Origin: an uncultured Lactobacillus sp.
Lineage (GTDB): Bacteria; Bacillota; Bacilli; Lactobacillales; Lactobacillaceae
DNA length: 64,000 bases
Reading direction: 5' to 3'
Assembly: GCF_945290125.1 (NCBI RefSeq)
Contig: NZ_CALYQV010000002.1
Coordinates: 1-64,000, forward strand
Part shown: positions 44,268 through 54,499 of the stretch, one piece after another
How positions within the stretch are numbered: position 1 is the first letter of the stretch
Layout: every line of letters starts with the position of its first letter
Notes under the pieces: generated by a model
What the model was told of the DNA's origin: nothing
What the model saw: the letters and a program-made list of their open reading frames with translations, nothing else
Databases searched by the model: none
Made by a program: the position numbers and the translations under genes

Positions 44268-45167
44268 CTACTTTCGGGCTACTTCAGCCAAGTTTTGATA
44301 ATTATCCTTCATCCAATCTAAATAATTTGTATTATCAGGAATTGTTTCCCTTACTTTTAAAATAGGAATATTTTGTTTTTGAGCCAATTTCAAAAAATTA
44401 GTAACAGTTGAACTAGATGTCTGTTCATTGTCCACAAAAAATGCAATTTTTTGTTTTTTAATCCCTTCGGTCATTTTTTGAACGGAGACCGGACTGGGAT
44501 CAGTATTGTTTTGAATTGCTTTCTCAAAATCTTTATTTGCCACTTTAATATTAACAGATTCTAAGGCATAATCAAAAACAGGTTCACTAACATAAATCGG
44601 TTTTTTAACATGATGATTTAATTTAGCAGCAGATCTCTGAATTTGAGCAATCTGGGCTAAATACTTTTTCCCATTTTTACGATAATAACGAGCATGCTCC
44701 GGATCTTTTTTACTGAGCCGCTTAACTAAGTAATTAACATACTTAGTAGGCATAGTCAAATCAAACCAGATATGAGGATTATCACCCTTTTTTAATCCCA
44801 TTAAGTCTTCACCAACGCGCACCGGTTTTTTATCAACTGAAGAAGCCAATTTGTCCATCCAGCTGTCATAACCTAACCCATTTTCCACTACTATGTCAGC
44901 ATTTGATAATGCTTTAGCATCATTAGTGGTAGGCTGAAAGTCATGAGGATCAACAGATGACTTGGTAATTATTGCTTCTGCTTTACCGTACTTACCCACT
45001 ACATTTTGAGCAATGTCAGAATAAATATTTGTAGTGGTCATAATAGTAATTTTATTACTTTTATGTGGTTTCTGAGAACAAGCACCTAACGTCAAAAGAA
45101 CTAAACCCAATAGGGTAATTGCAGTAAATATCTTTTTTAATCTAGTAAATTTCACTAATGTTGTCAT
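44268..45167 (-). CDS. Metal ABC transporter substrate-binding lipoprotein (Mn or Zn)
   Basis: The 299-residue cluster A-I binding protein has a lipobox LLTLGACSQ (Cys about residue 30). Metal-ligand regions are VDPHDFQPTTND (first His), DNPHIWFDLTMP (second His), YVSEPVFDYAL (third ligand Glu) and FFVDNEQTSSST (acidic fourth). Zinc-specific AdcA/ZnuA proteins usually have His at the third position and a His-rich loop. Here Glu stands there and no His-rich loop is seen, which resembles the Mn-type PsaA/MntA. Mn is therefore the more likely substrate, as suits Mn-dependent lactobacilli. The ATG at 45167 is very close to AAGGA, so a GTG four codons on is possible. Confidence 0.88.
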   Translation of the reverse strand: MTTLVKFTRLKKIFTAITLLGLVLLTLGACSQKPHKSNKITIMTTTNIYSDIAQNVVGKYGKAEAIITKSSVDPHDFQPTTNDAKALSNADIVVENGLGYDSWMDKLASSVDKKPVRVGEDLMGLKKGDNPHIWFDLTMPTKYVNYLVKRLSKKDPEHARYYRKNGKKYLAQIAQIQRSAAKLNHHVKKPIYVSEPVFDYALESVNIKVANKDFEKAIQNNTDPSPVSVQKMTEGIKKQKIAFFVDNEQTSSSTVTNFLKLAQKQNIPILKVRETIPDNTNYLDWMKDNYQNLAEVARK

Positions 45168-45257
45168 TCCTTTTCATTTTGAAGTGCTATTTTAATTAAC
45201 ACGGCAACTTTTTAATTAATTGCAGTAAAAAACCAAAGTTACTTACCATTAATAACC

Positions 45258-45286
45258 ATTATACACTAAAGACGAATTGCTTTAAA
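45258..45286 (-). promoter_or_regulatory. Probable promoter of the metal ABC/amidase operon
   Basis: On the minus strand TTTAAA (45286-45281) and TATAAT (45263-45258) are separated by 17 bp, with TG just before the -10. The remaining gap to 45342 and the leader down to 45168 hold no gene. No clear Zur, MntR or AdcR box was recognised. Confidence 0.5.
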
Positions 45287-45341
45287 ATAGCGTACTATTA
45301 TAGTTATATTACAGTTTTATTGCTAGAAGTAGATAGCATTG

Positions 45342-45404
45342 TTGTTTCCACTAATCTAAAAAGCGTGCGAAATTTTCGCACGCTTTTTAGATTAGTGGAA
45401 ACAA
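45342..45404. terminator. 63-bp perfect palindrome, terminator of the GH1/PTS unit
   Basis: The arms 45342-45372 and 45374-45404 are perfectly complementary over 31 bp around a single central base. The inner part (AAAAAGCGTGCGAAA and complement) with its flanking T-run acts as an intrinsic terminator downstream of the GH1 gene. The outer 15 bp of the arms are not needed for termination. A shorter copy of the inner hairpin lies at 48387-48420. Confidence 0.85.
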
Positions 45405-45427
45405 TTAAACCTTGTAGTGTACTTTCA

Positions 45428-46897
<1,470 letters not shown>

Positions 46898-46915
46898 CTA
46901 AAAATATTTTAATAA

Positions 46916-48175
46916 TTATTTATTGCTTTTTGGTTCTGAATCAATTTTATTGAAGAAAGGCAGATAAATAAAATAGCTTAAAACACAAATTAAGAATTCA
47001 TATATTGCCCAAGCAATACTACCTCCACCTGCTAAGAACCCGTGAACTATTATTGGTGTACCTGTAGGGACACCAATTCCAGGAAGTATGGGTAAAATAC
47101 CAACTTTTATCCCTAAAATGGCAATTATAATGGCAATTAATGGTGTAAGAATGAAAGGAATTGCCAAAATAGGATTCATGACAATAGGAGTACCAAACAC
47201 TAACGGTTCGTTAATTCCAAATAAATTTGGAATTATAGATAGTTTACCTAAAGTCCTATATTGCTGTTTGTGTGCCCTTAGCATTGCAACACATAAACCG
47301 ATTGTTAGCCCGGAGCCAGCAAAAGTTGACATGCCATAAATAGCTCCAGTATAAATATTAGGAATTACATGTCCAGCATTAAATGCTGCAAGATTGGCGG
47401 CATCTAGTGGCATCCATATTCCTATAAATACTGAGACTACAATCATTACACCATGAATTCCAAAAATCCATAATAGATGAGTGATTAAAACTAACAAAAT
47501 CATTGTAAATGCATTATTACTTAGTAATGTTAATGGAGTGGAAATAATGGTGAAAATAAAATTATGCAGACTTTGAAATTTAGTTAATGAGAATAAATAC
47601 CGGATTGCTAGAAAGACAAAAGCAATTATGAATGATGGTATTAATGCTGTGAAAGAGTTCGAAACAGTTGGTGGCACCCCTTCAGGCATTTTGATTGTCC
47701 ACCCTTTATTTTTTAGAAAAAGATATAACTTAGCTACTATTAATGCTACTAAAAACGATGTAAATAGTCCCTTGGCTCCCAGCCATTCTGAGGGCAAAGA
47801 AACTATTGAAGCAGATTTATCTGTATTAAATGGAGTGACAATTAAAAAACTAACTAATGCGATAATACCGGCTTCAATACCATATTTTTTGTTTTCTTGT
47901 CCACTTAACTCACAAAATTTATTTGCCACTAAAAAGACCGCATATAAACTAAGAACATTGATAGTAATGTTAGCAGGAATACTAAGTATTGACTTAAGAT
48001 TTAGTGAAACTAATAATTTTTGATAGGCAGGGATTTGAAGATTATTTATTAAACTTCCAATCGCACCTAAAATAATAATTGACATTGACGATAACAGACC
48101 ATCAGAAATAGATTTAACATAAATATTATTTTGAATTGTCTGTGCACCTTTTAAAAACTTATCTTGTATTTTCAT
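46916..48175 (-). CDS. Cellobiose/lactose-family PTS EIIC
   Basis: The 419-residue membrane protein has about ten helices and the lactose/cellobiose-family EIIC pattern: SISDGLLSSMSIIILGAIG at the start, IWIFGIHGVM-like LLWIFGIHGVMIVVS, GINEPLVFGTPIVMNP and the C-terminal GVPTGTPIIVHGFLAGGG region. It ends after EIIC without an EIIB domain, and neither EIIB nor EIIA genes adjoin, so it must share partners, perhaps from another locus. GGAGG precedes the ATG. It forms a two-gene unit with the GH1 gene. Confidence 0.9.
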   Translation of the reverse strand: MKIQDKFLKGAQTIQNNIYVKSISDGLLSSMSIIILGAIGSLINNLQIPAYQKLLVSLNLKSILSIPANITINVLSLYAVFLVANKFCELSGQENKKYGIEAGIIALVSFLIVTPFNTDKSASIVSLPSEWLGAKGLFTSFLVALIVAKLYLFLKNKGWTIKMPEGVPPTVSNSFTALIPSFIIAFVFLAIRYLFSLTKFQSLHNFIFTIISTPLTLLSNNAFTMILLVLITHLLWIFGIHGVMIVVSVFIGIWMPLDAANLAAFNAGHVIPNIYTGAIYGMSTFAGSGLTIGLCVAMLRAHKQQYRTLGKLSIIPNLFGINEPLVFGTPIVMNPILAIPFILTPLIAIIIAILGIKVGILPILPGIGVPTGTPIIVHGFLAGGGSIAWAIYEFLICVLSYFIYLPFFNKIDSEPKSNK

Positions 48176-48247
48176 CTATAAACCTCCAATGTTTTTAGAT
48201 AAAAGCTATTTAATTGCTATTAACTGATCAGCTATAAAATATTATTA

Positions 48248-48276
48248 TCTATAAACAGTTAACGTTCTATATGCAA
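48248..48276 (-). promoter_or_regulatory. Probable promoter of the PTS EIIC-GH1 unit
   Basis: TTGCAT (48276-48271) and TATAGA (48253-48248) on the minus strand with a 17-bp spacer. Upstream at 48336-48355 lies the inverted repeat TTAGTAT...ATACTAA (seven-base arms, six-base spacer), a candidate operator or activator site. No local regulator gene is present. Confidence 0.45.
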
Positions 48277-48386
48277 AAACCAGAACTTTTCTAACCATTT
48301 CACAGATTAATAATTTTGTATACTTTTAATTCAATTAGTATAAAATGATACTAAAATCGACGGACAATTCTTTAAATAATGACAAC

Positions 48387-48420
48387 CTAAAAAGCGTGCG
48401 AAATTTTCGCACGCTTTTAG
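48387..48420 (-). terminator. Terminator after lrgB, copy of the 45342 hairpin
   Basis: CTAAAAAGCGTGCGAAA and its complement, around one central base, reproduce the core of the palindrome at 45342-45404, with one T fewer on the right. A further shared ACAATTAAAC segment lies just outside in both places. It ends the lrgA-lrgB unit on the minus strand. Confidence 0.8.
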
Positions 48421-48459
48421 AGTAAGTAAACAATTAAACATAAAACTAATAATTATAAA

Positions 48460-49185
48460 CTATAACCCAACTAGGTGGGCAAATACCGGCACTAACAGAT
48501 TATCAACTAAAGCTGTAGCAACAACCGCTACTGCAGCAGTAGCTCCCTGAACGGAACCTAATTCTAAAGCAAAAGCAGAACCAATAGTATGTCCTGCAGC
48601 TCCCAGTCCTAAGCCTGTACCTAAAGGATCACTGTTCAAGTTAAACCACTTAACCAATTGCTTTCCTAAGGCATAAATAACTACAGCATTAAGTATACAT
48701 GCCATAGCAGTTACTGAAGCATTACCGCCAATTGCGTTTGTTAATGGCATTGCTACTGCTGTTGTAGCAGACTGACTGAGCATTGACTTTATTCCAACCG
48801 CATCCAGTCCGACCGCTTTAGCAACAAGAGTTATTAAAGCCATTGAAATTAACGTTCCAAAAACTAAGCCCAAAAGAATTACTAACCAGTTTTTCTTTAC
48901 GACATCGTTACGCTTATACAATGGCACTGCGAAAGCAATTGTAGCTGGAGTGATGAACCAGAAAATGATATCACCTCCGGGTTTATAGGCTTTAGTATAA
49001 ATAGTGGCAGTTGTAACGTTGAAATACTTCGCCAGAACAATTAAAACTGCTATTCCTAAAACCATGGCTACAAATAACGGTTGAAAAAGGAAAAAGCCTT
49101 TAGACTTCTTAAACAACCATTGACCAATTAAAAATACAATCAGAGATAAGAAAACGCCAAATAGTGGATTGGTAATGTATTTCAT
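48460..49185 (-). CDS. lrgB: LrgB-family protein
   Basis: The 241-residue membrane protein has the LrgB/CidB pattern: FGVFLSLIVFLIGQWLFKKSKG, ATIAFAVPLYKRNDVVKKNW, KSMLSQSATTAVAMPLTNAIGG and GLGAAGHTIGSAFALELG. LrgAB-type pairs were first described as antiholin-like. In Bacillus (PftAB) and Streptococcus they take part in pyruvate movement under LytST control. It lies three bases after lrgA and ends in a duplicated terminator. Confidence 0.94.
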   Translation of the reverse strand: MKYITNPLFGVFLSLIVFLIGQWLFKKSKGFFLFQPLFVAMVLGIAVLIVLAKYFNVTTATIYTKAYKPGGDIIFWFITPATIAFAVPLYKRNDVVKKNWLVILLGLVFGTLISMALITLVAKAVGLDAVGIKSMLSQSATTAVAMPLTNAIGGNASVTAMACILNAVVIYALGKQLVKWFNLNSDPLGTGLGLGAAGHTIGSAFALELGSVQGATAAVAVVATALVDNLLVPVFAHLVGL

Positions 49186-49188
49186 TAT

Positions 49189-49620
49189 TTAACATCCCCC
49201 TACTTTTTTATGGTCAATAACGGTTAATTGGTTATTGGTTATTTTTTCTATAACCCAGCTAAAAAATTTAGTAGTATATGCAGTAACAACCAATAAAATA
49301 ATGGTAGAAGCTATTACTACTATAATTAATTGCAAGCCCTGTGCTTTCATAATCTTTAAATTTCCGGCCAGTGAAATTCCAGAGGGAACAAACATAAACC
49401 CAATTAGAGAAATTAATGCGCTGCCGAAAGAATCAACCCACTCAACCTTAATTACATGAAATGTCAGTAAAACGTAAAGCAGGACTAATCCTATTACCGG
49501 AGTAGGTACTGGAAAAGTTTTAGGCATCAGGTCAGAAATTATCTGGGCAGTAAACAAAATTGCCGCATAAATAAACATCTGAACTAAAATTGGTGCTGAT
49601 TTTGTCTTTTCTTTTTTCAT
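49189..49620 (-). CDS. lrgA: LrgA-family holin-like protein
   Basis: The 143-residue protein has four membrane helices and the LrgA/CidA signature ISDLMPKTFPVPTPVIGLVLLYVLL and SLIGFMFVPSGISL. It works with LrgB, perhaps as a pyruvate facilitator or in controlling cell lysis. GAAAGGAAAG precedes the ATG. The 155-bp gap to lytR probably carries a LytR-responsive promoter. Confidence 0.93.
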   Translation of the reverse strand: MKKEKTKSAPILVQMFIYAAILFTAQIISDLMPKTFPVPTPVIGLVLLYVLLTFHVIKVEWVDSFGSALISLIGFMFVPSGISLAGNLKIMKAQGLQLIIVVIASTIILLVVTAYTTKFFSWVIEKITNNQLTVIDHKKVGGC

Positions 49621-49775
49621 AAAAATCGCTTTCCTTTCTCATTACAGCTTTCTTGCTTTCAAGTACTAAGATAATAGCTAATTTGAGTTCTGTAAGCGAT
49701 TTAACTGCGAAATGCAAAAAATGACCTGTGAATTACACATGAGCAAACTCACAAGCCATTGTTATCAGATTAAAT

Positions 49776-50513
49776 TTACATACCCAGTTGTGCATTTAAT
49801 TCTTTGCGATAAGATCTGCCAACTTGAATTTTAGAATTGTTGTCCATGATTAATAAAGAAGTATGATTAAACCAAGGTTGAACTTCTTTAATATTTTCAA
49901 TATTTACTATTGCATTGCGATGAACTTGCATAAAGCACGAGTCAGTTAAACGCTCCTTCAGCCAAGATAATGTTTTACGCGTTTCGTATTTTTGCTTTTC
50001 AGTTTCAATTGTTAGTACACCGTTATTGACTGTTGCTGCTATTATTTCAAGTTTTTTAACGACAACGTTACGATCCTCAAGCTCAATACTTAAAACTTCA
50101 CTTTCTGCTTTTTCATGTTGCACAACACTGTTACTTTTAGTTTTTAACACCTTTTCTGCTTTTTGCAAAGCTTGGTCAATTCTTTCCTGCTCAAATGGTT
50201 TGAGAACATAATCTAGTGCTCCCACATCAAAAGCTTTAACTGCATAGTCATCATATGCCGTTGCAAAGACTATCATGGGTGAATAATTTAACTGTTTAAG
50301 CTCATCTGCTAATTCAAAGCCATTCTCTTCATTAAGTGAAATATCCAAAAATAACAAGTCAATTTCATGTTTGAGTAAAGTTCCCTGTGCTTCTTTAATA
50401 TCTTCTGCTTGATAAAGTTTTACACTTTTTTTATTTAAAACCGGACTCTTTTTAATCAAGTAAGATAATTCAGCGCGAGCTAATGGCTCATCGTCAACTA
50501 TCAGGATTTTCAT
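49776..50513 (-). CDS. lytR: LytTR response regulator LytR
   Basis: The 245-residue regulator has an N-terminal receiver (MKILIVDDEPLARAEL; phospho-acceptor Asp in LLFLDISLNE; the Lys in YVLKPF) and a C-terminal LytTR DNA-binding domain (ETRKTLSWLKERL, CFMQVHRNAIVNIENIKEVQPW). It would activate lrgAB, located directly downstream, in response to LytS. An ATG three codons earlier overlaps the GAGGGG ribosome binding site, so the start at 50513 is preferred. Confidence 0.94.
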   Translation of the reverse strand: MKILIVDDEPLARAELSYLIKKSPVLNKKSVKLYQAEDIKEAQGTLLKHEIDLLFLDISLNEENGFELADELKQLNYSPMIVFATAYDDYAVKAFDVGALDYVLKPFEQERIDQALQKAEKVLKTKSNSVVQHEKAESEVLSIELEDRNVVVKKLEIIAATVNNGVLTIETEKQKYETRKTLSWLKERLTDSCFMQVHRNAIVNIENIKEVQPWFNHTSLLIMDNNSKIQVGRSYRKELNAQLGM

Positions 50514-50540
50514 TTTAAGCATCCCCTCTAACTTCTAAAT

Positions 50541-52271
50541 TCATTTTTTGGCATTTTTCAACGGTATCTCAGCTTTAAAAGCAGTACCATTCTCACCAGT
50601 TTGGATTTGTAATTGACTATTAGTACCGTATAAGCCTATCAGACGTTTATTTAAATTATAAAGTGCAGTACCGCTGCCACCGGATTCACCAATTGGTTCT
50701 TTACCCAGTCTTTTTAAAATATTTGGTTTAATACCAATACCATTGTCTTTAACCAAAATTATAAAATATTCATTTTTAGAGCTTAAATTTATAATGACTT
50801 TATTACCAGTTTTTCTGCCCTTAAATGCATGTTTAATGGCATTTTCCACAAATATTTGTAAACAAAATGATGGTAATAATGTATTATCCGGTACAGTTAT
50901 TTGATAGTCAACCGTGAATTTATGAGGAAAACGCAGCTCTTCAATTCCAATATATGCACTGACATACCTTTTCTCCTGCTCAAGAGTGATTTCTTTTGCC
51001 TGCCCATTTTTTAAACTTAGTCTAAAAAATGTGCTAAGTTCCATTAATGCTCTGTGAGCTTCATCAACATTTACTCTCATTAACGCACCAATAGTATTAA
51101 TAGCATTAAAGAAAAAGTGCGGATTTATTTGAACTTGCAAAGCTCTAATTTCTGCTTCATTCACTAAACTTGTCTGCTGCTCAGCAATCCCAATGGCCAA
51201 TTGACCTGAAAAAATCATGGCTAGTCCGCGAACTAAATTTTCTTCAACTACTGTCATTTCTTGTTCTGCACAAAAATAGAGTTTTAATGCACCAATAGTT
51301 TTTTTATTCACCTGTAAAGGACAAACAATTGCGGAAGTTAAGGGACAGTCTTGATGAGGACAGCCAATTTCATTTTTGGAATGTGCCAATTTTTCTTTGC
51401 CGGTAGCAATAACAGTCTTGGATAAGTCGGTAATTACTGGTTCTCCAGCTATGTGATGGTCTTGGCCTGCACCAACATGAGCTAAAACATTAACTCGATC
51501 AGTTAGACCCACAGCATCAAAATTAGTGTATTTCTTGATGATTTTACAAACATGTTTAGCAGAATCAGAATCAAGGCCATGACGAAAATAAGGCAACGTT
51601 TTGTTCGCCAGTTCCAGAACATCCTTGGTCTGAACAACACGAAGTTGACGCTCATTAGACAAATAAGTCTTCAAAATTTCAATGAATAAACAAGACCCAA
51701 CCGTATTCAGCAAAATCATAGGTACAAAAATTAATTTGATTAAACCAAATCCATGAAAAGCAAAAATAAAAATCATTTGAATTAATTCTGCTAAAAAAGA
51801 CAAGATAGCCACCCAAAATGTTGATGGGTATAAATTATTTTTCTTAACCTTATCACCTAAAATTCCGATTAAATATCCAATTAAGACTGAACTTACAATA
51901 TAAAAATAGTCAGAAAAGCCACCAAAAATGACTCGATGCAATCCACCTACTAAACCAACTAAAAGTCCTACATAAGGTCCCGCGGTGAGACTGGCAGTAG
52001 TAATAACTAGCATTCTTGTATTAGCAATCGAGTCGGTTTGGGGTAAGCCCGTAATAATCAAAGGAGTAAAAATTTCTTTTGAACTCGAAATTTCTACACC
52101 AGTGAGATTCGCAATTACCACAAAGAGCGAAAAAATAATGAATAACCAAATTTGTGATTTTAGTGTCCTTTTCTCAATTAAATCCCTAAAAAAACGCATG
52201 TTAACAAGGAGAAACGCCAGTATCATAATAATACCAAGGCGTTCTGATAATAATATGAATAGATTGAACAC
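50541..52271 (-). CDS. lytS: Sensor histidine kinase LytS
   Basis: The kinase of about 576 residues has an N-terminal 5TM-LYT membrane sensor domain (LFILLSERLGIIMILAF, GLVGGLHRVIFGGFSDYFY), a GAF domain at about 215-350, and the histidine-kinase core with phosphorylated His in ALQVQINPHFFFNAINTIGAL and an ATPase domain with NAIKHAFKG and DNGIGI. The GTG at 52271, seven bases after GGAG, gives the expected LytS N-terminus. LytS homologues respond to extracellular pyruvate. It is followed by lytR, 27 bp away. Confidence 0.93.
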   Translation of the reverse strand: MFNLFILLSERLGIIMILAFLLVNMRFFRDLIEKRTLKSQIWLFIIFSLFVVIANLTGVEISSSKEIFTPLIITGLPQTDSIANTRMLVITTASLTAGPYVGLLVGLVGGLHRVIFGGFSDYFYIVSSVLIGYLIGILGDKVKKNNLYPSTFWVAILSFLAELIQMIFIFAFHGFGLIKLIFVPMILLNTVGSCLFIEILKTYLSNERQLRVVQTKDVLELANKTLPYFRHGLDSDSAKHVCKIIKKYTNFDAVGLTDRVNVLAHVGAGQDHHIAGEPVITDLSKTVIATGKEKLAHSKNEIGCPHQDCPLTSAIVCPLQVNKKTIGALKLYFCAEQEMTVVEENLVRGLAMIFSGQLAIGIAEQQTSLVNEAEIRALQVQINPHFFFNAINTIGALMRVNVDEAHRALMELSTFFRLSLKNGQAKEITLEQEKRYVSAYIGIEELRFPHKFTVDYQITVPDNTLLPSFCLQIFVENAIKHAFKGRKTGNKVIINLSSKNEYFIILVKDNGIGIKPNILKRLGKEPIGESGGSGTALYNLNKRLIGLYGTNSQLQIQTGENGTAFKAEIPLKNAKK

Positions 52272-52442
52272 GTCTTTCTCCAATCTGCAAATCAAGTCGG
52301 AATTAACCTTTTATATCATATTAGTATGGCAAATTTTTCAGTTTAAGCAATAGAAATCGCATTCAACTGCTCAAAATAATGTTTGAAATGATAAAATTAG
52401 GGGTTTAAATTTTTTCAGTATACTTAAACTAATTTTTAGTCA

Positions 52443-52486
52443 GAAAAAAGCACTAAGCCAACTAACAGCTTAGTGCATATTTTTTA
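52443..52486 (-). terminator. Intrinsic terminator after the fru operon
   Basis: Stem GCACTAAGC (52450-52458) with GCTTAGTGC (52468-52476) and A/T runs on both sides. It ends fruA on the minus strand and can act for the other strand. Confidence 0.8.
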
Positions 52487-52512
52487 ACTCTCAATAGCAT
52501 CTAAAATTGAAT

Positions 52513-54483
52513 TTATTTTTGATCTTGGTTGTCAACAGGCTTTTTCCACAAACCTAAGATTACACCTGCAACAATGGAGCCAATGATAGTAGCAACAAAG
52601 TACAGTAAAATGTGGTTAGCAAGTGGAGATACCCAGAGACCACCGTGAGGTGCAGGAACACCAATGCGCCATAGACCTACTAAGGCACCGCCAACGGCAG
52701 ATCCAATAATACATGAAGGCAAAACGTGTCCTGCATCAGCTGCAGCAAACGGAATAGCACCTTCAGTAATGAATGAAAAGCCTAGAATCCAGTTGGTTAA
52801 ACCAGCGCGCCGTTCATCCATAGTGAACTTGTTCTTAAAGAAAGTTGTACCGATTGCAGTCGCAAATGGCGGTACCATGCCTCCAACCATTACGGCAGCC
52901 ATCATTACTGCGGCAACCGTTGAATGAGGGTCATTAGCAAAAGCACCGGAAGCAAAAACGTAAGCGGCTTTGTTGAAAGGTCCACCCATATCAATTGACA
53001 TCATGGCAGCTAAGATAGTGGTTAAAACTACTAAATTGCCAGTGCCCATTTGGTTTAAGAAATTAGTAATCGCAAAGTTAACGGCACTAAAGATTGGGTT
53101 AACAATGTAGTACATAATAAGGGCAATGAAGAGCAGGCCTAAGATTGGGTAAATCAGCATCGGCTTCATTCCTTCAAGAGACTTCGGCAACTTGGCGAAC
53201 AATTTCTTTAAGCCGACTACTAAATAACCAGCAATAAATCCAGAAGCAAGTCCGCCTAAGAAACCGGCAGGAGATTTGGCATTAGTTACCACATTGGCAA
53301 CATAAGCACCACCATAGGCACCACTATAAACTGTGGCCATGAAACCACCGACAAAACCAGGCATTAATGCCGGCAAGTCTCCGATTGATTCGGCGATGTA
53401 ACCTGACAAAATCGGCACCATGAAGGCAAAAGCCATGTTTCCGGCATTATTTAAGAAAATAAAGGCAGGAGATTTAGGACCACCAGCGTAGTTTTCCACA
53501 ATAAAGGAAATTGCCATTAAGATACCGCCACCGATAACAAATGGCAACATGTGAGAAACGCCGTTCATGAGGTTCTTGTAAATTGAACCCCAAATACCTT
53601 CTTTAGCATTGCCACTGTCATCGCTACTCGTTTCACCGTTTGAATGGTAGACACTGGCTTTAGAAGCCAAAATGTCATCAATCAATTCATCAGGTTTGTT
53701 GATACCGTCAACAACGGGACGAGAAATTAACGGCTTGCCATCAAAACGAGGCATGTCAACTTTCTTGTCTGACGCAATAACAACCCCTTGAGCACGGCTA
53801 ATCTCATCGGCAGTCAATTTGTCCTTGACGCCTTCTGAGCCGTTGGTTTCGATACGTACATCAACACCACGCTTTTTACCAGCTTTAATTAAAGCTTCTT
53901 GAGCCATATAGGTGTGGGCAATACCGTTAATACATGCGGTAACACCGACAATTAAAGGCTTCTCTACCTTATTAGTTTCACTGGTACTTGCAGCTTGTTC
54001 TTTTTCGGCTTTTTTAGCTTCATCCTTTTGCTGTTCCGCATCTTCAAAAAGTTGGATCACTTCTTCAGGAGTTTGCGCTTTTTTAAGAGCATTAACCAGA
54101 TCAGGGTCAATTAATAAGCCGGACAATTTAGCTAAAGCTTGTAAGTGAGTATTGTCAGCGCCATCTGGAGCAGTAATCATAAAGAATAAATGAACTGGTT
54201 GACCGTCAAGCGAATTGTAGTCAATCCCCTTTTCACTTTTAGCAAAAAGCACGCGCGCTTTGTTAATTGTCTTATTCCGAGCATGTGGCATCGCAATACC
54301 ATCGCCAATACCCGTGGTAGATTCGTTTTCACGAGCCCAAATTGACTTAATGAATTCATCTTCGTCATTGACGATGCCGGTTTTGACTTCTAAATCAGCC
54401 ATTTCTTTAATAGCATCTTCTTTGTTAGTCGCTTTAAGCGCCATAATCATGGATTCAGGAGCCAAAATATCTTTAATTTTCAT
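52513..54483 (-). CDS. fruA: Fructose PTS EIIABC
   Basis: The 656-residue protein joins EIIA (about 1-150; active His in GIAMPHARNK), an Ala/Glu/Lys-rich linker, EIIB (about 172-275; VGVTACINGIAHTYMA) and EIIC (about 300-650; MLPFVIGGGILMA, DMGGPFNKAAY). It takes up fructose as fructose-1-phosphate for FruK. The EIIB loop reads CINGIAHT, while the common form is CPTGIAHT; the reactive Cys is kept. GAGGAG precedes the ATG. It is last in fruR-fruK-fruA. Confidence 0.95.
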   Translation of the reverse strand: MKIKDILAPESMIMALKATNKEDAIKEMADLEVKTGIVNDEDEFIKSIWARENESTTGIGDGIAMPHARNKTINKARVLFAKSEKGIDYNSLDGQPVHLFFMITAPDGADNTHLQALAKLSGLLIDPDLVNALKKAQTPEEVIQLFEDAEQQKDEAKKAEKEQAASTSETNKVEKPLIVGVTACINGIAHTYMAQEALIKAGKKRGVDVRIETNGSEGVKDKLTADEISRAQGVVIASDKKVDMPRFDGKPLISRPVVDGINKPDELIDDILASKASVYHSNGETSSDDSGNAKEGIWGSIYKNLMNGVSHMLPFVIGGGILMAISFIVENYAGGPKSPAFIFLNNAGNMAFAFMVPILSGYIAESIGDLPALMPGFVGGFMATVYSGAYGGAYVANVVTNAKSPAGFLGGLASGFIAGYLVVGLKKLFAKLPKSLEGMKPMLIYPILGLLFIALIMYYIVNPIFSAVNFAITNFLNQMGTGNLVVLTTILAAMMSIDMGGPFNKAAYVFASGAFANDPHSTVAAVMMAAVMVGGMVPPFATAIGTTFFKNKFTMDERRAGLTNWILGFSFITEGAIPFAAADAGHVLPSCIIGSAVGGALVGLWRIGVPAPHGGLWVSPLANHILLYFVATIIGSIVAGVILGLWKKPVDNQDQK

Positions 54484-54499
54484 TTAAATTCTCCTCAAT

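Noticed and set aside
48336..48355. The inverted repeat as a terminator
   Set aside because: Arms are only seven bases and AT-rich with no T-run. An operator is more plausible.
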